A stretch of DNA of 64,000 nt, taken from Sphingobacteriia bacterium 24-36-13 (GTDB lineage: Bacteria; Bacteroidota; Bacteroidia; Chitinophagales; Chitinophagaceae). The position numbers were made by a program, and so were the translations under genes. This document shows positions 44,212 to 53,860 of this stretch, one piece after another (position 1 is the first letter of the stretch; the number at the start of each line of letters is the position of its first letter). Under the pieces are notes generated by a model. That model did not search any database. It saw only the letters and a program-made list of their open reading frames with translations, and was not told the DNA's origin. The stretch spans positions 1 through 64,000 of the forward strand of contig NCHN01000015.1 of NCBI GenBank assembly GCA_002281875.1, in the 5' to 3' direction.

Positions 44212-47200
44212 ATGAGAACAAAAAATTATTTCATTAAAGCAATTTTGTACAGTTTGACATTATTGCTTTTTCAATTTTCTGCATTTGCGCAGAATAGTAT
44301 CAAAGGAAGAGTAGTGGATGCCACAACTGGTAATGCAGTTGTTGGTGCAACTATTTCTAGTATTAAAACTAAAGTGAACAGTGTAACCGATGCACTGGGT
44401 AACTTTTCTCTAATTGCAAATATTGGGGATCAAATAATGATTAGTTCTGTTGGATTTACCAATAAGTATGTTGTTGTTTCAGAAGCATTTTTGCAAATTC
44501 AATTAGCTAGTTCTACTGAAGAATTAGATGAAGTAGTTGTTACTGCATTAGGTATTAAAAGGGAGAAGAAAAAATTAGGTTATGCTTCTCAAGAATTAAA
44601 GGGCGAGAGTTTAACTGTAGCTCGTGAAACCAATGTAGTAAGTCAACTAGCAGGAAAAATTGCTGGTGTTACTGTTGTTGGAGGTAATTCAGGAATTGGA
44701 GGATCAGCTAGAGTAACCATCCGTGGTGAGCGTTCAGTTGATTTAAATAAAAATCAACCCCTTTATGTAATAGATGGGGTGCCTATTAGTAACTCAATTG
44801 TTGGTGCAAGTGGAAGAGGTAATATGGAAGTTGATTTTGGAAATGGAGCTGGATTTATTAATCCAGATGACGTAGAAAGTATCAACGTATTGAAAGGACC
44901 AGCAGCTTCTGCATTATATGGTTCTAGAGCTGCTAATGGCGTTATTGTTATCAAAACTAAATCAGGCAAAAGTAGTAAGGGTATTGGTGTAGAAGTTAAC
45001 TCAAACTTGACTTTTGAAAATGCTTTAAAGTTGCCTGATTTTCAAAATGTATACGGTCAAGGTAACGGTAATGGTGGTGCTTTCGCATTTGTGAATGGAG
45101 GCGGTGCTGGCTTAACAGATGGAACCGACGAAGGATGGGGCCCTGCATTTAAAGGGCAATTATATCCACAGTATAATTCTCCAAGAACATTAAATGATCA
45201 ACCTATCCCATTTTTAGGAGGAGACTTAAATGCTCCAGCAGGAAGTGTAATTACCCCAACTGCATGGTTGCCAGATGTTGATGGTGTTGCTAATTTTTTC
45301 GAAACTGGTAGAACAATAACCAATAACGTAGCAATTGTTGGGAGCAACAAAGATGGAGATTTTAGATTGTCCTATACCAACCTTGATCAAACAGGAATTG
45401 TTCCTAATACAGATTTAAAAAGAAATACCGTTTCTTTTAGTGGTGGGTATAATTTGACTGATAAATTCACTGCACGTGCTTTTGTATCTTATATCAAGAG
45501 TAATAGTGGAAATAGACCATCAATCAGTTATGGTACAGAAAGTATCATGTATTTATTTACCAGTTGGTTCCCAAGATCGGTAAAGTTATCGGACATGAAA
45601 AGATTATGGCAGCCAGGATTAGAAGGCATAAAACAATTTGGCTGGAACTATAACTACCATGACAATCCATATTTAACCGTGTATGAAAATACCAATGGCC
45701 AACAAGTAGATCGTATTCTTGGTAATATTACTCTAAAGTATGATTTAGCTAGTTGGTTAAGTTTGCAATTAAGAGCAGCTACAGACTATGCTTCAGAAGT
45801 AAGAGCGTATAAAAGAGGTTTTAGTACACAACGATTCCCTTTTGGACAATACCGTGAAGCAAGGGTTATTACTGAAGAAAGAAATACTGATTTCTTATTG
45901 TCTGCAAATAAAAAAATCAATTCTGATTTCACCGTTTCTGGTTCTTTGGGTGGTAACCAAACTCGACAAAAATCTGATTTTAACGAAGTGAATGCAGGTC
46001 AATTGAATATACCTGGAATTTATAAATTAACCAACAATAGAGTACCTGTTGATGTGGCACAAACTGTTACTGAGAAAAGAGTAAATAGTTTGTATGGTGC
46101 AGCTCAAGTATCGTATAAAAATTATTTGTTTCTTGAGTTGACTGGAAGAAATGATTGGAGTAGTGCGCTTACTTTACCTGCTGAATTAAAGGCATTAGGT
46201 TCCGAAAAAAATTCATTCTTCTATAGCTCAGCTGCATTAAGTGCGGTAGTGAGTGATATGGTGAAATTACCTTCAATAATTAGCTTTGCTAAAGTTAGAG
46301 GTAGTGTTGCTCAGGTAGGTAATGATACAGATCCTTTTACTTTTACCCAAGCTTATAATCCTAGTACTGCTTTTGGTACTGCTCAAATTTATGGTGAAAC
46401 AGATCGTTTAGCCAACCTATCATTAAAGCCAGAGATCAGTACTGCTTTTGAAATAGGAACTGAGATTAAATTTTTGAATAATAGAGTTGGTTTAGATCTT
46501 ACTTTTTATCAAAGCAATACAAAGAATCAAATCATTAATATTCCTTTATCACAAACTTCAGGATACAGCACTCGATCTATTAATGCAGGTTTAATTAAAA
46601 ACTATGGATTTGAGGCAATGTTGAATTTAGTTCCAGTAGTTGGTAAAAAGAATGGTTTACGTTGGACAGTAGATTTAAATTTCTCTACCAATAGAAGCAA
46701 AGTGGTTGAATTGTCAGACGGGTTATCTAATCTAGTGATGGCTAGCAGAAGCGTAAGCATAGAAGCTAGAGTAGGAGAAAGAATGGGTGATATGTATGGT
46801 ATTGGTTTTGCAAGAGTTCAAAATACCAATCCTAATGGTGCATACTATGATGGCACAGGAAAGTTTGTTGGTCAAATGGTATTCAGCAATGGTAGACCTG
46901 TAAGAACAACTGAAAGAATTAAGTTGGGTAATTATAATCCAGATTGGTTGGCGGGAATCAATAATACTTTTACCTACAAGAATTTTAAACTAGGCTTCCT
47001 ATTTGATATAAGAATGGGTGGGGAAGTTTATTCGCATACACAAACTGTAGGACGCGAAGGCGGAATTATTGTAGAAACATTAGAAGGTCGTGCGGATGGA
47101 TATGATTTGACCAAGCCAGGAAATGGGGTAATTGGAAATGGCGTAATGGTGGTAAATGGTCAATTCGTACCAAATGATGTTAAAAGAACTGCAAGAGAAT

Positions 47201-47499
47201 GGCATACAGCCTATACAGGTGGTAGAGCAATTGCAGAAGGGGTTATGTATGATGCCTCTTTTGTGAAATTAAGAGAATTACAAATTGGATTTAATTTCCC
47301 AACCCAGGTATTAAAGAATACACCATTTAAAGCAGCAACCTTAAGTTTTGTTGGAAGAAACTTAGCCCTTTGGTCAAATGTTCCGCATGTTGATCCAGAA
47401 GTAATGTCTTACACTGGAGGTACAGCTTTACCTGGAATTGAATACATGTCTATTCCTTCATCTAGAAGCTATGGGGTAAACCTTAGTTTGAAATTCTAA
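44212..47499 (+). CDS. SusC/RagA-family TonB-linked outer-membrane transporter
   Basis: The 1095-residue protein has a signal peptide (to about residue 26, FSAFAQ), a carboxypeptidase-regulatory-like domain (about 28-105, IKGRVVDATTGNAVVGATI), a plug (VTIRGERS, LYVIDGVPI, INVLKGPAASALYGSRAANG) and a beta-barrel ending SYGVNLSLKF. With the SusD-like partner 17 bp downstream it imports a ligand too large or too scarce for porins. Position after the phosphonate operon and a shared promoter motif suggest an organophosphonate or phospho-conjugate as ligand (inference). Confidence 0.93.
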   Translation: MRTKNYFIKAILYSLTLLLFQFSAFAQNSIKGRVVDATTGNAVVGATISSIKTKVNSVTDALGNFSLIANIGDQIMISSVGFTNKYVVVSEAFLQIQLASSTEELDEVVVTALGIKREKKKLGYASQELKGESLTVARETNVVSQLAGKIAGVTVVGGNSGIGGSARVTIRGERSVDLNKNQPLYVIDGVPISNSIVGASGRGNMEVDFGNGAGFINPDDVESINVLKGPAASALYGSRAANGVIVIKTKSGKSSKGIGVEVNSNLTFENALKLPDFQNVYGQGNGNGGAFAFVNGGGAGLTDGTDEGWGPAFKGQLYPQYNSPRTLNDQPIPFLGGDLNAPAGSVITPTAWLPDVDGVANFFETGRTITNNVAIVGSNKDGDFRLSYTNLDQTGIVPNTDLKRNTVSFSGGYNLTDKFTARAFVSYIKSNSGNRPSISYGTESIMYLFTSWFPRSVKLSDMKRLWQPGLEGIKQFGWNYNYHDNPYLTVYENTNGQQVDRILGNITLKYDLASWLSLQLRAATDYASEVRAYKRGFSTQRFPFGQYREARVITEERNTDFLLSANKKINSDFTVSGSLGGNQTRQKSDFNEVNAGQLNIPGIYKLTNNRVPVDVAQTVTEKRVNSLYGAAQVSYKNYLFLELTGRNDWSSALTLPAELKALGSEKNSFFYSSAALSAVVSDMVKLPSIISFAKVRGSVAQVGNDTDPFTFTQAYNPSTAFGTAQIYGETDRLANLSLKPEISTAFEIGTEIKFLNNRVGLDLTFYQSNTKNQIINIPLSQTSGYSTRSINAGLIKNYGFEAMLNLVPVVGKKNGLRWTVDLNFSTNRSKVVELSDGLSNLVMASRSVSIEARVGERMGDMYGIGFARVQNTNPNGAYYDGTGKFVGQMVFSNGRPVRTTERIKLGNYNPDWLAGINNTFTYKNFKLGFLFDIRMGGEVYSHTQTVGREGGIIVETLEGRADGYDLTKPGNGVIGNGVMVVNGQFVPNDVKRTAREWHTAYTGGRAIAEGVMYDASFVKLRELQIGFNFPTQVLKNTPFKAATLSFVGRNLALWSNVPHVDPEVMSYTGGTALPGIEYMSIPSSRSYGVNLSLKF

Positions 47500-47516
47500 A
47501 AAATAAAAAGACAACA

Positions 47517-49043
47517 ATGAAAAAAATATATTTAGTCTTTACAGCATTTTCACTGTTCTTGTTAAATGCATGTACCAAAGATTTTACCGAAGTAAATACC
47601 AATCCGAATATACCTACTAAAGTAACGCCCAATTTGCTTTTGTCTGGGGTAATTAAAAGCGCTATCAATGAACAAGTAGGGCAAGCGTGGGGTACTGGAA
47701 ATTTATTAGTTCAGTACACTGCAAAAATTCAGTTTGTGAATGAAGACCGATATCTATGGGGTGAGAAGAATGGCATCTGGTCTAATGTGTATGGCAATAT
47801 GCGAAATGTTCAAAACATAATAAATCTAGCAAGTTCAAGCTCACCTGTTCAACAAAACTATTTAGGTGTAGCATTGATTTTAAAAAGCTGGTTATTTTCT
47901 ATGGCTACTGATGCATATGGAGATATTCCTTATTCTGAGGCTGTTAAAGCAAAAACAAATGGAATTTATTTGCCTAAATATGATACACAAGAAGAAATAT
48001 ATACAGGCTTATTGGCAGATTTAAAAAAGGCGAATGATATTTTAGGAACCAGTAATGAAGCGGTTTCTGGCGATATTCTATTCAATGGTTCTATCATTAA
48101 GTGGAAAAAGTTGGCCAATTCTCTTAGACTAAGATTGTTGATGCGTTTGTCTAAAAAGAAGTCGGTAAATGCAGACATGCAAGCAATAATTGCGAATAGT
48201 ACGTTGAATCCATTAATGACATCCAATGACGATAATGCTGAGTTAAAATATTTAGCAGATGTTCCAGCAAATCAGTGGCCTTTATACAGTTCAAGGGTTG
48301 GGTCAATTGATGAAATTAGGGTTAGTAAAACCCTTAGTGATCGATTGTCTGCAATAAACGATCCAAGATTAGCAGTGTTTGGTAGGCCTTCTCAAAATTC
48401 TGTTGCAGCAGGTAGTCCTAAAATTGAAGGAATTCCTAATGGCTTAGGAGATGTAGCAGCTTTAAACTATAATGGCGGACCTCAAGGTGTTTCAAGAATT
48501 GGATACAGTTATGCATGTCTAGTTTGTAACGATAATGGTCAAACTCCTCCATTGCCAAATGTTGCTAGAGGCATTATTATGAACTATGCAGAATTGCAAT
48601 TTATTTTAGCTGAAGCTGCAGAAAAGGGAATGATTAGTTCTTCCACTACTGCTGCAACTTATTATATGAATGGAATGCAAGCTAATTTTGCTTACTACGC
48701 TGCAATGGTTCCAGCATCATATGGCATTACAGTAACACCTACTGCTTCTTATTACACACAACCAGCTGTTGCATATACTGGATCAAGCTCAGAAAAATTA
48801 GGCAAAATTGCTTTGCAAAAATGGGTTTCATTATTTTTTACTGGATTAGAAGGTTGGTTTGACTGGAGAAGAACAGGATTGCCAGTGATTGTTCCTGGTC
48901 AAGATAATTTGAATAACAATAGAGTTCCAGTAAGATTTATTTATCCTTTGGCTGAACAAGCACTCAATGCTGCCAACAGAGCGGCTGCTGTTACAAGACA
49001 GGGTGCAGATGATATTAACACTTTAGTATGGATAGCCAAATAG
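47517..49043 (+). CDS. SusD/RagB-family lipoprotein
   Basis: The 508 residues begin with a lipoprotein signal (LFLLNAC, lipid-anchored Cys19) and the conserved TEVNTNPN. Helical SusD_2-type repeats (SWLFSMATDAYGDIPYSEAV; RGIIMNYAELQFILAEAA) continue to the C-terminal WFDWRRTGLP and NRVPVRFIYPLAEQ. It is the surface lid of the SusC channel, 17 bp upstream. A strong terminator follows. Confidence 0.93.
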   Translation: MKKIYLVFTAFSLFLLNACTKDFTEVNTNPNIPTKVTPNLLLSGVIKSAINEQVGQAWGTGNLLVQYTAKIQFVNEDRYLWGEKNGIWSNVYGNMRNVQNIINLASSSSPVQQNYLGVALILKSWLFSMATDAYGDIPYSEAVKAKTNGIYLPKYDTQEEIYTGLLADLKKANDILGTSNEAVSGDILFNGSIIKWKKLANSLRLRLLMRLSKKKSVNADMQAIIANSTLNPLMTSNDDNAELKYLADVPANQWPLYSSRVGSIDEIRVSKTLSDRLSAINDPRLAVFGRPSQNSVAAGSPKIEGIPNGLGDVAALNYNGGPQGVSRIGYSYACLVCNDNGQTPPLPNVARGIIMNYAELQFILAEAAEKGMISSSTTAATYYMNGMQANFAYYAAMVPASYGITVTPTASYYTQPAVAYTGSSSEKLGKIALQKWVSLFFTGLEGWFDWRRTGLPVIVPGQDNLNNNRVPVRFIYPLAEQALNAANRAAAVTRQGADDINTLVWIAK

Positions 49044-49071
49044 TTTTTTCTCAGTTTTAGTTTTAGTTTAT

Positions 49072-49110
49072 TGAGGTGAGTGCGGCAGTGCTCACCTCAT
49101 TTATTATTTT
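49072..49110 (+). terminator. Intrinsic terminator after susD
   Basis: TGAGGTGAG (49072-49080) pairs perfectly with CTCACCTCA (49091-49099) around a 10-nt loop and is followed by a T-rich run. It ends the susCD transcript 28 bp after the susD stop. Confidence 0.75.
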
Positions 49111-49128
49111 ATCCTTTAACTTTACCAT

Positions 49129-51858
49129 ATGCGTTATTGTTTTCTTATTTTGATTATGGGGATTGCTACTTATTCAGTAAATGCACAACAACCAAAAGGA
49201 ATACCCATATTAGAAGTTCCTGGGAAATTTGAATATGCGCGTGTTCAAGAAAAAGGAGTATCTGTTTTGCCTAGTGGAAGATATATCAGTCCCGCTGGAG
49301 AAATGATTCGAATTACGAATGATCCTTTTGGGATGCGCATTTCTCCTGATGGTAAAAAAGCAGTTACCTTACACAATGGCGTTTTTACTATCATTGATAT
49401 TGAAACCATGCGCCCAGTAAGGGTGCCTTCTTATGATGGAAAAATTGCTTCCCCTTTTTCTAAGGGTTCATTTTTAGGAGTAGATTTTGGTAAGACTTCT
49501 AATATTGTTTATTTGAGTGGAGGAGACAATGGAGCGGTTTTGGTATATGATATTAATGGTATGAAACGGTTAGATTCTATCTCCCTAAATGGCAAAGTGG
49601 GTACAGAATTGTTTGATGATAGTTTTACTTCCGACTTATTATTTAATGAAGAAAAAAATGAGTTGTTGGTATTAGATCGGGCTAATTACAGAATGGTCAG
49701 AATTAATTTAAACAACAAACAAATTGAAGCTTCTATCCCTTGTGGGAGATTGCCTTTTGGCTTATCTGTAAGTCCAGATAAGCGATTTGCTTTTGTTGCT
49801 AATGTAGGAATGTATGCTTATCCTTTGATAGAAGGTATGACCGAAAAGAATTATGATTCTTTGCTTATACCTCATCATCCTTATGGAGATAATACCAAGG
49901 AGTCTATTAACGGAACCATTATTGATGGGAAAAAAATACCGGGTGTGGGTAGTCCATTGTCACCCGAAGCGATGAGTGTTTTTGTGATAGATTTAGCCAC
50001 CAATAAAGTATTGCGTAAATTAAAAACTGGGCATCAAATTGGAGAACTAATTGAAGATATAGAAGTAGTCGGAGGAGCTAGCCCTAACTCTATTGCTGTG
50101 GGTAAAAAGTATGCTTATATAACCAATGCTACCAACGATAATATTAGTGTGATTGATTATTCAACACAAAAAATTGTGCGTCATATTCCTATTAAAGTAA
50201 GTGCCACCATTGATCAATTCAGGGGCTTATTGCCTTTTGGGGTAACATTGAGCAAGGATGAGAAAAAATTATTTGTTGCTTTATTAGGCTTTAATGCTGT
50301 AGCAATAATTGATGTTGAAAGCAATAAAACGATTGGATTAATTCCTACCGGATGGGGCCCATCTAGAGTAATGTTGGGTAAAGATGATCGAGAGCTATAT
50401 ATTATTACTGCTAGGGGATTAGGTGCAGGACCCAATGGAGGTATGAATTTTAAAAAGCCTATTCAAGGAACTTTTATTAGTGATTTACAATTGGGATCTT
50501 TTCATAAAGTTGCCATGCCCGACTCTATACAGCTTGCGAAATATACAGCAACTGCACTATCAAATACATTTTTTAGATCAACCGTAACGCTGAATCAAAA
50601 TCCATTGCCGCCACTGCCAGGTATTTATGAAAGTCCCATTAAGCATATTGTTTACATAACCAAAGAGAATCGAACATACGACGAAGTCTTTGGACAAATT
50701 AAAGAGGCAAAAGGTGATAGTACCTTGGCTAGGTTCGGCATAAATAATGCTTATACTCTATTGGCTAACCAGAGAGAAAGATTCAAAGGATTAAAAGTTT
50801 CACCCAATCACCATAAAATTGCTCGTCAATTTTCATTCAGTGATAATTTTTATTGTGATAGTGATGCAAGTATTCATGGACATCATTGGATGATGGGGGT
50901 AATTCCCAATGAATGGGTTGAAACCAATTCAAGTGTAAGCAAGACGGCTAAATTTTTCTCGGCGGCACCTGGTAGAAGATTTCCGGGATCTACAGGTAGT
51001 ATGGATCCAGAAGATTTTGCTGAAGCTGGTGGTATTTGGGAAGCTTTTGAACGAAAGAAAAAATTGTTTTACAATTTTGGTGAAGCCAATGAAACGGCAC
51101 ATGTAAGAGAGGAATGGTACGATACTGCAACAGGAGCTGGTCATGGAGTTATGGTGCCTATGCAGAAAGCGTTGTTCACCAGAACCAGCCGAAATTATCC
51201 TGGGTATAATACCAATATTCCTGATCAATATAGGGCCAATCAGTTTGAAAAAGAGTTTACTAAAAAATGGATTTCAGGTAAAGAAGAAATGCCTAGTTTA
51301 ATAACCATACAATTGCCCAATGATCATATAGCTAAAGCAAGACCAGAAGATGGATATACCAGTGCCCATTCATTTATGGCAGACAATGACTTGGCTTTAG
51401 GAAGAATGCTGCATTTTTTGTCTAGAACAAAATATTGGAAGAATATGTTGGTGATTATAACAGAAGATGATCCGCAGGGTGGGGTAGATCATATTGATGC
51501 GCATCGTTCTATATTAATGATGGCAGGTCCTTATGTGAAGAAAGGTTATATCAGTAAAACACATGCCAATTTTGGATCTATTTTAAAAACCATTTATAAT
51601 ATTACTGGAGTGCCTTATGTGAATCAGTATGATATTACTGCAACACTTTTACAAGATTTCTTCACCGATAAGCCCGATTTTACACCTTATACGTTGGAGA
51701 TGCACGATACTAGAATTTTGGATGTGAACAAAGCCATGAAAAAATACAAAACAACTATTGATTGGAATAAAATCATCAAGGGACCTGAAATGGATAAGTT
51801 AGAAGATATGCGGGCTGATCATTATCGTCAACAAAAACAAGCGATTATAATTAAATAG
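49129..51858 (+). CDS. YncE-like beta-propeller fused to a phosphoesterase domain
   Basis: This 909-residue exported protein (signal peptide ending SVNAQQ) has an N-terminal seven-bladed-propeller-like region (about 60-430) with YVTN/YncE blades (LPFGLSVSPDKRFAFVANVG; ISVIDYSTQKIVRHI). From about 505 a metal-dependent phosphoesterase of the PF04185/alkaline phosphatase superfamily follows: ITKENRTYDEVFGQ, the His-rich HGHHWMMG and DDPQGGVDHIDAHRS. Fusions of this kind occur in Bacteroidota. It could cleave a phospho(no)ester outside the inner membrane to yield a transportable ligand. Start at ATG 49129, after a terminator; the next gene starts 4 bp later. Confidence 0.88.
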   Translation: MRYCFLILIMGIATYSVNAQQPKGIPILEVPGKFEYARVQEKGVSVLPSGRYISPAGEMIRITNDPFGMRISPDGKKAVTLHNGVFTIIDIETMRPVRVPSYDGKIASPFSKGSFLGVDFGKTSNIVYLSGGDNGAVLVYDINGMKRLDSISLNGKVGTELFDDSFTSDLLFNEEKNELLVLDRANYRMVRINLNNKQIEASIPCGRLPFGLSVSPDKRFAFVANVGMYAYPLIEGMTEKNYDSLLIPHHPYGDNTKESINGTIIDGKKIPGVGSPLSPEAMSVFVIDLATNKVLRKLKTGHQIGELIEDIEVVGGASPNSIAVGKKYAYITNATNDNISVIDYSTQKIVRHIPIKVSATIDQFRGLLPFGVTLSKDEKKLFVALLGFNAVAIIDVESNKTIGLIPTGWGPSRVMLGKDDRELYIITARGLGAGPNGGMNFKKPIQGTFISDLQLGSFHKVAMPDSIQLAKYTATALSNTFFRSTVTLNQNPLPPLPGIYESPIKHIVYITKENRTYDEVFGQIKEAKGDSTLARFGINNAYTLLANQRERFKGLKVSPNHHKIARQFSFSDNFYCDSDASIHGHHWMMGVIPNEWVETNSSVSKTAKFFSAAPGRRFPGSTGSMDPEDFAEAGGIWEAFERKKKLFYNFGEANETAHVREEWYDTATGAGHGVMVPMQKALFTRTSRNYPGYNTNIPDQYRANQFEKEFTKKWISGKEEMPSLITIQLPNDHIAKARPEDGYTSAHSFMADNDLALGRMLHFLSRTKYWKNMLVIITEDDPQGGVDHIDAHRSILMMAGPYVKKGYISKTHANFGSILKTIYNITGVPYVNQYDITATLLQDFFTDKPDFTPYTLEMHDTRILDVNKAMKKYKTTIDWNKIIKGPEMDKLEDMRADHYRQQKQAIIIK

Positions 51859-51862
51859 TGTC

Positions 51863-53860
51863 ATGAAAAAACTTGGAACTTTATTCTTGGGGATTCTTTT
51901 ATCTGGATTTTTGTATGCGCAAACGGATACTGCAATACTATTGAAGGAAGTAAGTGTTACAGCTACTAGAAAAAACCAACTGAGTTTATTAAGCCCTTAT
52001 TCTGTTTCAAAACTATCATTGCAAAATATTGATCAATTTCAATCAAGAACAACTCCAGAAGCATTAATAGGGAATGCGGGTGTGTTTGTTCAAAAAACGA
52101 ATCATGGTGGAGGATCACCATTTGTTCGTTCATTAACAGGGAATCAAAATTTATTAATGATAGATGGCATTCGTTTGAATAATGCCACTTACCGTTACGG
52201 GCCTAATCAATATTTTAATACCATCGATTTGTTTTCAGTTGAATCAATAGAAGTGGCAAGAGGAACAGGATCAGTTCAATACGGTTCGGATGCAATGGGA
52301 GGAGTTGTTCAAGTTTTTACAAAATCACTTGCATTTACTAATAAGCCAAAATGGTCTGGCAATTTCATTGGCAGATTGTTGAGCAATGATGCTGAATATA
52401 CGGGTAGAGGAGAACTCGGGTATAGTTCTGCTAAAATGACTTTTCAAATTGGGTATACTGCAAGAAAATTTGGCGACCTGCCTGGTGGTGACTCCATAGG
52501 TATTCAACAACCAAGTGGGTACAAAGAAAATGCTATTGACCTGAAATTCAAATGGAAATTAAACAGTCAATGGTTGCTGACTGCAGCTCATCAGCAATTG
52601 AGACAAAGTAATGTTCCCTTGTATCATCGAGTAGCATTGGAAAATTTTGCCTACTATCAATTTGATCCACAAGAACGTCAATTAAGTTATTTGAAAATGG
52701 AGGGTAAATTTTCTTCTCCAATTCTATCTACCATTTCTTTCACTGCTTCCTCACAATTAAATAAAGAAAAAAGAACTTATTTTAGAAATGGTAATACCAA
52801 TCGTTTCATAGAAGAAGATCAAGTGAAAACGATAGGATTAACAACAGATGTATTTTCTGTTATTAACAAAAATTGGAGTGCTAATTCTGGTATAGAGTTT
52901 TATAGTGATAAAGTAAATAGTTCCAAACAGCAGATTGCTATTGCAAGTGGTACCATCCTGAATCAGCGCGGTTTATATCCCAACGGTGCGCGTATGCAAA
53001 ATCTCTCTTTATACAGTTTGCATCATCTTGCCTTGGGTAAGTTTAATCTAGAAGCAGGCGTTCGTTACAATGCTTTGCAAATTGAAGTAGATACTGCATT
53101 GGTAAAGCCTTCTTCATTCGTTATGAATGCTGCACTACTTTATCAGCTCAATAAAAATCAATCGATTTATGCTTCATACAGCACGGGCTATCGTGCACCC
53201 AATATTGACGATATGGGCACATTGGGATTGGTAGATTTTAGGTATGAAGTACCTGCTTATGGCTTAGAACCAGAGAAGTCGTATAATACAGAGATTGGAT
53301 ATAAGGTTCAAACAAAGTCGGTAAAATTTGCCATCGCATTTTATTATATGCATTTAACCAATATCATCAATAGAGTGCAGGTTCCGGGGCAACAGATTGG
53401 TGGTTACAATGTGTATATAAAAGAGAATAACCAAGAATCTTATATCAAAGGCATTGAGTACGATTTGCAATTCACCATTGCAAAAAATCTTTTTATAAGT
53501 AGCAATGGATCCTATTCGTTTGGGCAAAATACGAGCAGGGGAGAGCCTATGCGCAGAATTCCTCCGATGAATGGTAGAACTTTTCTTGAATGGAAGCCAT
53601 CTAAATTGCAATACACGTTGGAGTATATTTATGCAAGTAAACAGAGCCGATTGGCTCAAGGCGATAAAGATGATAATAGAATACCGATAGGTGGTACTCC
53701 TGGGTTTGGCGTTATGAATATTCATGTAGCTACTGGTTTATGGGGAATAAAAATGAGAACAGGAATAGCAAATATTTTTAATGCCGACTATCGAATGCAT
53801 GGAAGTGGAATCAACGGTATGGGAAGGAATTTGTATATTTCTGCCCAATTTAGTTTTTGA
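51863..53860 (+). CDS. TonB-dependent receptor
   Basis: The 665-residue receptor has a signal peptide (LGILLSGFLYAQ), a TonB-box-like LKEVSVTATRK, a plug with GNQNLLMIDGIRLNNATYRYG, then VARGTGSVQYGSDAMGGVVQ and a barrel that ends with GRNLYISAQFSF. It lacks the N-terminal SusC-type domain. It is co-transcribed with the phosphoesterase fusion (gap 4 bp) and its stop shares one A with the next start (TGATG). It probably imports a small ligand, perhaps the phosphoesterase product; metals or vitamins cannot be excluded. Confidence 0.92.
   Translation: MKKLGTLFLGILLSGFLYAQTDTAILLKEVSVTATRKNQLSLLSPYSVSKLSLQNIDQFQSRTTPEALIGNAGVFVQKTNHGGGSPFVRSLTGNQNLLMIDGIRLNNATYRYGPNQYFNTIDLFSVESIEVARGTGSVQYGSDAMGGVVQVFTKSLAFTNKPKWSGNFIGRLLSNDAEYTGRGELGYSSAKMTFQIGYTARKFGDLPGGDSIGIQQPSGYKENAIDLKFKWKLNSQWLLTAAHQQLRQSNVPLYHRVALENFAYYQFDPQERQLSYLKMEGKFSSPILSTISFTASSQLNKEKRTYFRNGNTNRFIEEDQVKTIGLTTDVFSVINKNWSANSGIEFYSDKVNSSKQQIAIASGTILNQRGLYPNGARMQNLSLYSLHHLALGKFNLEAGVRYNALQIEVDTALVKPSSFVMNAALLYQLNKNQSIYASYSTGYRAPNIDDMGTLGLVDFRYEVPAYGLEPEKSYNTEIGYKVQTKSVKFAIAFYYMHLTNIINRVQVPGQQIGGYNVYIKENNQESYIKGIEYDLQFTIAKNLFISSNGSYSFGQNTSRGEPMRRIPPMNGRTFLEWKPSKLQYTLEYIYASKQSRLAQGDKDDNRIPIGGTPGFGVMNIHVATGLWGIKMRTGIANIFNADYRMHGSGINGMGRNLYISAQFSF

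Noticed and set aside
49044..49128. Riboswitch before the phosphoesterase fusion or TonB receptor
   Set aside because: The structured element is a terminator; no conserved aptamer core (cobalamin, TPP or similar) was seen.
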